This document shows positions 49,501-55,500 of a stretch of 64,000 bases of DNA, piece by piece; the stretch's first letter is position 1; every line of letters starts with the position of its first letter. The notes below the pieces were generated by a model that saw nothing but the letters and a program-made list of their open reading frames with translations, did not search any database and was not told the DNA's origin. Origin of the DNA: Gordionus sp. m RMFG-2023 (taxonomy: Eukaryota; Nematomorpha; Gordioida; Chordodea; Parachordodidae). The translations under genes were made by a program, and so were the position numbers. The stretch covers positions 16,246,846 to 16,310,845 of the forward strand of contig NC_088779.1 in assembly GCF_954871325.1 (NCBI RefSeq), given 5' to 3'.

Positions 49501-52500
49501 AACGTTGAGAAGAAGATATAAAAATGGTATTAAAAGTTCAGGTAATCATAAACAAATATTTACAAATGAAGAAGAATCTAGATTGAGTGACTACATGGGA
49601 TTAATAATTTCCCTCCCTTCAGAAATTTATCACTTTTTGTGAATATCATATTAAGTTAATAAAAATGATTCCCCTTAGTCCTACCTCCAACTCCCTGACC
49701 CCCAAAAATGTATGCATATATCTTAAACAATAATTTGAAAGAAAGAATGTAAAAGTTGATATTTTCTTAAACTAAAACTATTCATCTATACATTTTTGGA
49801 AAAAGCATTTATATATAAAAAAAGTGAACCAAAAATGTTTTTAAAGAAATGAAACATAAGCTAAACATAAGTCATAAGACAAAAATGAAATATATTATAA
49901 TTAACCATAAAATTACTAAATAATATAATATATCAAATATATTTTTTTATAAATTGAGTAATTTTAATTTATTTATCCTAATAAAAGTAAAATATCATTA
50001 CAAAACTATTGATAAAATTAAATCATTGATCAAATAAAAAAATTAAAGCAATACAAACAGTGGAATATTATATGTCGTAGATTTACAGTATTTCTAATTT
50101 TATCAATTATCATATGGAAATTTACCAATATAACGAATTATATATTTTACAGAAAACTATAAAATATTTATAAGGACATCAGAAAATATCGTTTAAAGAC
50201 ATTGTGGGATGAATAATATAACGATTAATTTTTAATATCATTTTTTTTTAAATAAATAGAAGGCGCTAAATAATTGAATGCAAATTGTTGCTGTATTTAT
50301 TATCAAGAAGAGCATTGATTAGTAAAATTTGTTAAAATATTAACTGTAATATATCTAACTGTCAAATATGTCTGTAAAAGTGGAATTTTACTAAGTATTT
50401 TGTAACCAATTCTATATAATAGAAGAATATCAACTATTTGTCTACTTACTTTTTATAAATAAATTTCTTATATTTGTTTGGAATAAATGATTACCATGCT
50501 TTTATATTAATGTATATACAAGTAATTTATTATATTTTATATAAACTAATAAAAATATATTTCATATTTCTTTCAGGCTTATTTTTTTTATTGAACTAAC
50601 CTCCTATCTTGTAAAAATATTTTATGAATATATATAGATAGGTAACCCGGCCGAAGGCCGGGCAAAGCGGGCCGAAGGCCAGTACAAAATGGCGTCTGGG
50701 AGCGAAGCCTCCAATAATTTTTGAATTCCCTCCCCCTTCCTTAGGAAAATCCTGGCTACACCTACGAATACCTAAACAAGTAATTAAATTAAATTATTTG
50801 TAATTGAATTGAGTATTAACTATTATATATTTCAATTGAACATTACTAATAAAGTTCTCAAATTAATATTGATATTTGAATTGAGCATTATTAAATATGA
50901 AATACAATATCAATTGAGCATTTTTATTGAAGTTACCAAATTAATATTGATATTTGAATTGAACATTATTAAAATGATGAAATACATTATATATTTCATT
51001 GAACATTTTTATTAAGGTTACCAAATTAATATTGATTTGAGCATTATTAAAATTATGATATTAATTGAATTTAATAATATCATTTTAAGTCTATAGAACT
51101 GGTATTGGTAATTATTAAAATGAAACATGTCCTTATTGTATTTATTAGTTTGTAAATAAAAATCATAAATATATCTTAAATTTGTAATATTTGTTAAATA
51201 AAACAAAAAATATGTGTCAAATATTTTTTTAACCACTTTACCTTAGTGCTTATCCATTTTACTTTGAACCCAGGATAATGAGTAATTTTTTAACTAATCA
51301 TAGCTCCAAAAATATTATAGATAGAGGGCTACACTTTTTTTTATCTTATAGATGAGGGATGGGGCTATTGATCTATAATTTGTTTAATTTGACTCTTGTT
51401 TAAAATTTTTATGGTAAATATACAAAATGCCTATCGTTTTTTCCCGGTCTCCCCTATTTCAAATATAATGATTTAAAGCTTTTTTAACTGTACTATTTAA
51501 TTTTTTATCAAATTTAAATCTCAATTTTAAAATCAAGACATCAAATTCTAAAAACTTTGAGAATATTAAGTTAAATATATTATAAAATAAAATATGATAT
51601 TTCATTAAAAAAAAGAAAGATTTTATAATATGACTTTTTTCTAGCTATAATGTAATCTATAAGAAAAATAAATTGCATTATATTCTATCAATGGGATACA
51701 AAATTATGCATATTCAAAAACAAAATTTGATTTTTTTATTATTTTACTTTAAAATCCGTGGCTCTAACTTAAGCAGATTTATAGACTCAGAGAAATTAAA
51801 ATTTTATAAATACAGTGATATATCGAATTTATATATTCCGTTATGGAGTTTATCACTAAACTTACAACTTTTGTTCAACAAGCCCAAGACCTAATAAAAA
51901 AATTGGTAAACTAATTTCTATCAAATGAACCTTAGCTAAAAACTTAAAATCAGGATTGCCAGATTCTTTCAAACAAAAAGCGGGAGAATTTAGCCACAAT
52001 TCAAAAAAAAAATTACTAATAATAAATGGTATTAATTTTTTTTCCCTGTTATTTTTTTTTTTATTTAAATGAGTATATTTAATACGCAACAGTAAAATAA
52101 AGGAAGATCGTATATTTTTTTTTAAATCACTATTATTTTATTAATGTTGAAAATATAAGTAGATTATTTTTTAATAAAAAAAATTAATATATATTATTTA
52201 AAAAATTAATATATATTATTTAAAAAATAATTATATTCATATTTCAAATTGTTATTAATTAAATTTTTAATTTTTGTTACTTAAAATGTTTGATCATCAA
52301 CTCCGCTTCTAAAGCTGATAAAGATAACCGATTACGATCTTTCCTTCAAAATTATTTATTAAACTAATAATGTGCTCTAAATTAGCGTTTGAATGTGGTA
52401 ACGTATTATATTGCAATTTTTTTCAAAATTTGGTTCAATGTTCTTTGAAAAAAAGTACCCATTTATTTCATGAGCCAAATTCGATATATTATTAATTTAT

Positions 52501-55500
52501 TATATTTAAAATTCCTGAAATAATTCATTTCGTATTAATGATAGTTATCTTGTTGGAACAATTCTACCCTGTTTGTGGATCTGCTGAATTCGGCATAACA
52601 TTTAATAGCAATTATTTTTATCTATTGATAATGAAACATGCCTCTTACTTCCTGCATTGTAAATTGTATGCCACAGGCAACCAAGGATAATTTTGTTTAA
52701 AACTAATAATTCCGCATTACACTTTGCCTATTTCCGTCACACTTGATAGGCACAAAAAATACATTTGATAGTGAAAGGTTGCAATTTTCAAAGCGCCGCA
52801 CAAGTATAGAAGCAATATCCTACAATTTTCCCAAGTCCGATAAATTTTTTATTAGAAGTTTATTGAATCATTTCTATCTTTATTGAAATAGCACAACATT
52901 TTTTGGAATTTTTTAATATTTTATTTATTTGATGCATCCGTTAATAGAGAAAATGGATGATTTTATTTCATATCCTCTAAGCTGTGTTTCAGTTTCGGGA
53001 ACTATGATTTATTGAGGCATTTGTTCTACTTTATATGCTTTTGACTCTTTTGAATCAGGAAGGAAGGTATAAGTTATATTACAATCTATAGATAAATAAC
53101 TAAGCGAATGTTTAATCTATTGAAGTTATCGACATAAATTATTTTTGAAGTTATGATTGGATATTATTTGATGATTCCTTATTTTTTAAATTGGAAATAT
53201 ATTTCTGCCTTGTTGAAGGCCTTTTTAAATCAAGGACTCCTTAAGCTGATGTTAAATTTTGTATTGTATATCATACATGCATATTATATAAATTGCATTT
53301 AAACCACTTTTTTTATCTTCTTGACCTTTGAATAAATGCAAATCCAGGTATTTTGATACAGCAATTTATTTGGATGTTAAACTTGTCTTTAAACTGTAAT
53401 TTATATATAATTTAGATTAATGGGAATTGGAAAAGAAATGAAATATTATGAGAAAGCTTTATTTAATTAATCAAAAATTCTTAGGCTATTTAAATGTAAA
53501 ATTTTAAATAATAATTGTTAACTTCTAAAATATATTTTATAGATTGATTTCTAAAAAGTATATAAAATTCTTATTTCAAATTTACATAAGAATTATTTTC
53601 AACATCAGAATTAGAGGAAGTAATTATTATATTATTTATTATAACAATTTGTTTCAAAATTAAAGATTTATCATATTTTAAATTGGAAAGTTTTGGAACG
53701 AAAAATATATTTTTTTAGAAATCTTTGTTTTTTCTTATCTCAATGGATAAAAAAACAAGATGCCTTTTTAAATTTCTGTTAAATTTAAATAAAAAATAGT
53801 AGTGTATATTTCTAGTTAAGCTATTTTTAATTATTTTATATTTTAGAAAATTAAATCGGGAGAATTTATTTAGATAAATCGTGTCAGAGCGTAGAAAATC
53901 GGGAGAAAAGTAATTCAATAGAGGGCATATTTTGGCGTAAACAAAATTTAAAAAACGGAGATCTGGCAACTCTGCGATTCAGACCATCAATATTCTTATT
54001 AACTCATTCTCGATTTGACTAACTTTTATTCTGATCTATCTCAATTAGAGATCTATAAAGTAATTTTTCACCAGCCCGAGTCCGACCTAAGCCCAAATTT
54101 AAAAATTTTAGTGTTTCCACCCTAACCCGAATTTTTTGTTTTAGTCCGACCTGAGCCCGTTTAAAAAAATTTGGGAATTTGAGTTTAAATGTTAATATGG
54201 AAAAATTAAAAATTATCTGTATTTATTCACATATTGTCACCTTAAATAAAAATATATTTAACCCCTAATTTTATAAATACAAAAATCGGAGACTGTTTAA
54301 TTGAATAATCTTAGAAAAATTAGATTAATATTCTTCTGCTGGCTAAATGTTGAATATAATATATATTTTATTTAACCTTATAGAATATAATATATGTAAG
54401 TAATAGATTATTTTACTATTCAGCTTTTTACAGTAATAGAAATAGTTTATTTAAATCATAACACGCTTTATATATGTAATTTTATTTTTATTTCCTCTTG
54501 ATAATTTGGGCCTCTCTAATTTGACCAAATTTTGAGTCCTAATATAAATCTTTATCCCAAAAGTGCCCAAATTAGTCAGGTTTGACACTATTTAAGAAAA
54601 TTCGGTTACAACCTTTAAATACCAAAGTTTATTTATGTTATAGCAAGATATTTTGTTTAAAAATTAGGAAATTTATAAATATATTTAGTTTTAATTTTTT
54701 TCTATAATAACTACCAAAAGTTAAATTTAGTAAACTAAAGAAAACTATCGCGGCCTTGGCCTAACTAAGTTATCACAAATTATTGGATGGTTTTTCTCAT
54801 CATGATGTCACGATGACTTGACACAATTATAATATGACATAATGCTGACCTAATTATGAGATGACGTAATGATGAGGACAATAAAATTAAAATTGTGATA
54901 AAAATCATATTGGGTAAAATTTAAAATAGAGATGCTTGAAAATTTATTAATTTTAAATATGGGCTAGACATTGGCCTGTAATTTTTTTTTATCAGACATA
55001 GCCAGGCTTGATCAAAAAACCAAGTCCTATGCAATTTTCATAAAATTTTGCCATTTATTTCTATTGTAATTTAACAACAATGTCCCCCAATTCTGATTGT
55101 ATTTTTAAATGAATTATGACTTTTATATATTTTATTTCAGTTCTTCAAATACCAAAATTGTTATGGTCTTTGGCAAGCTTGAGAAAATTTTTCAAACTTA
55201 TGACGTGCATGAACCTGGCTTGGGAATTTTTCTAAAAATAGATATTAGGCATAGGTGTAATATTTAACAGAATATTTATATGGGTCTCAGGTAAAAGCTA
55301 ATTTAAATATATTTTTACTCAAAAAATAGTATTCACTCTTAGTCTTGATGGGTTGGCCTTGGTTTGAAGTAGGATTGAGCGGGATTAAAAAGAAAAAAAA
55401 TTGATATGGTTTTTAGAGATTTACCTATCTCCAGGCTTGGGAAAAAATCAAAATTATTATGGGTCAGGAAGGTATTGAAAAATATTTTTATAAATTATAT

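Noticed and set aside
51943-53982. Target-site duplication for the hAT at 51951-53974
   Set aside because: The 8-bp flanks (cttaaaat and cgattcag) do not match; the element is called from its termini and internal homology only.
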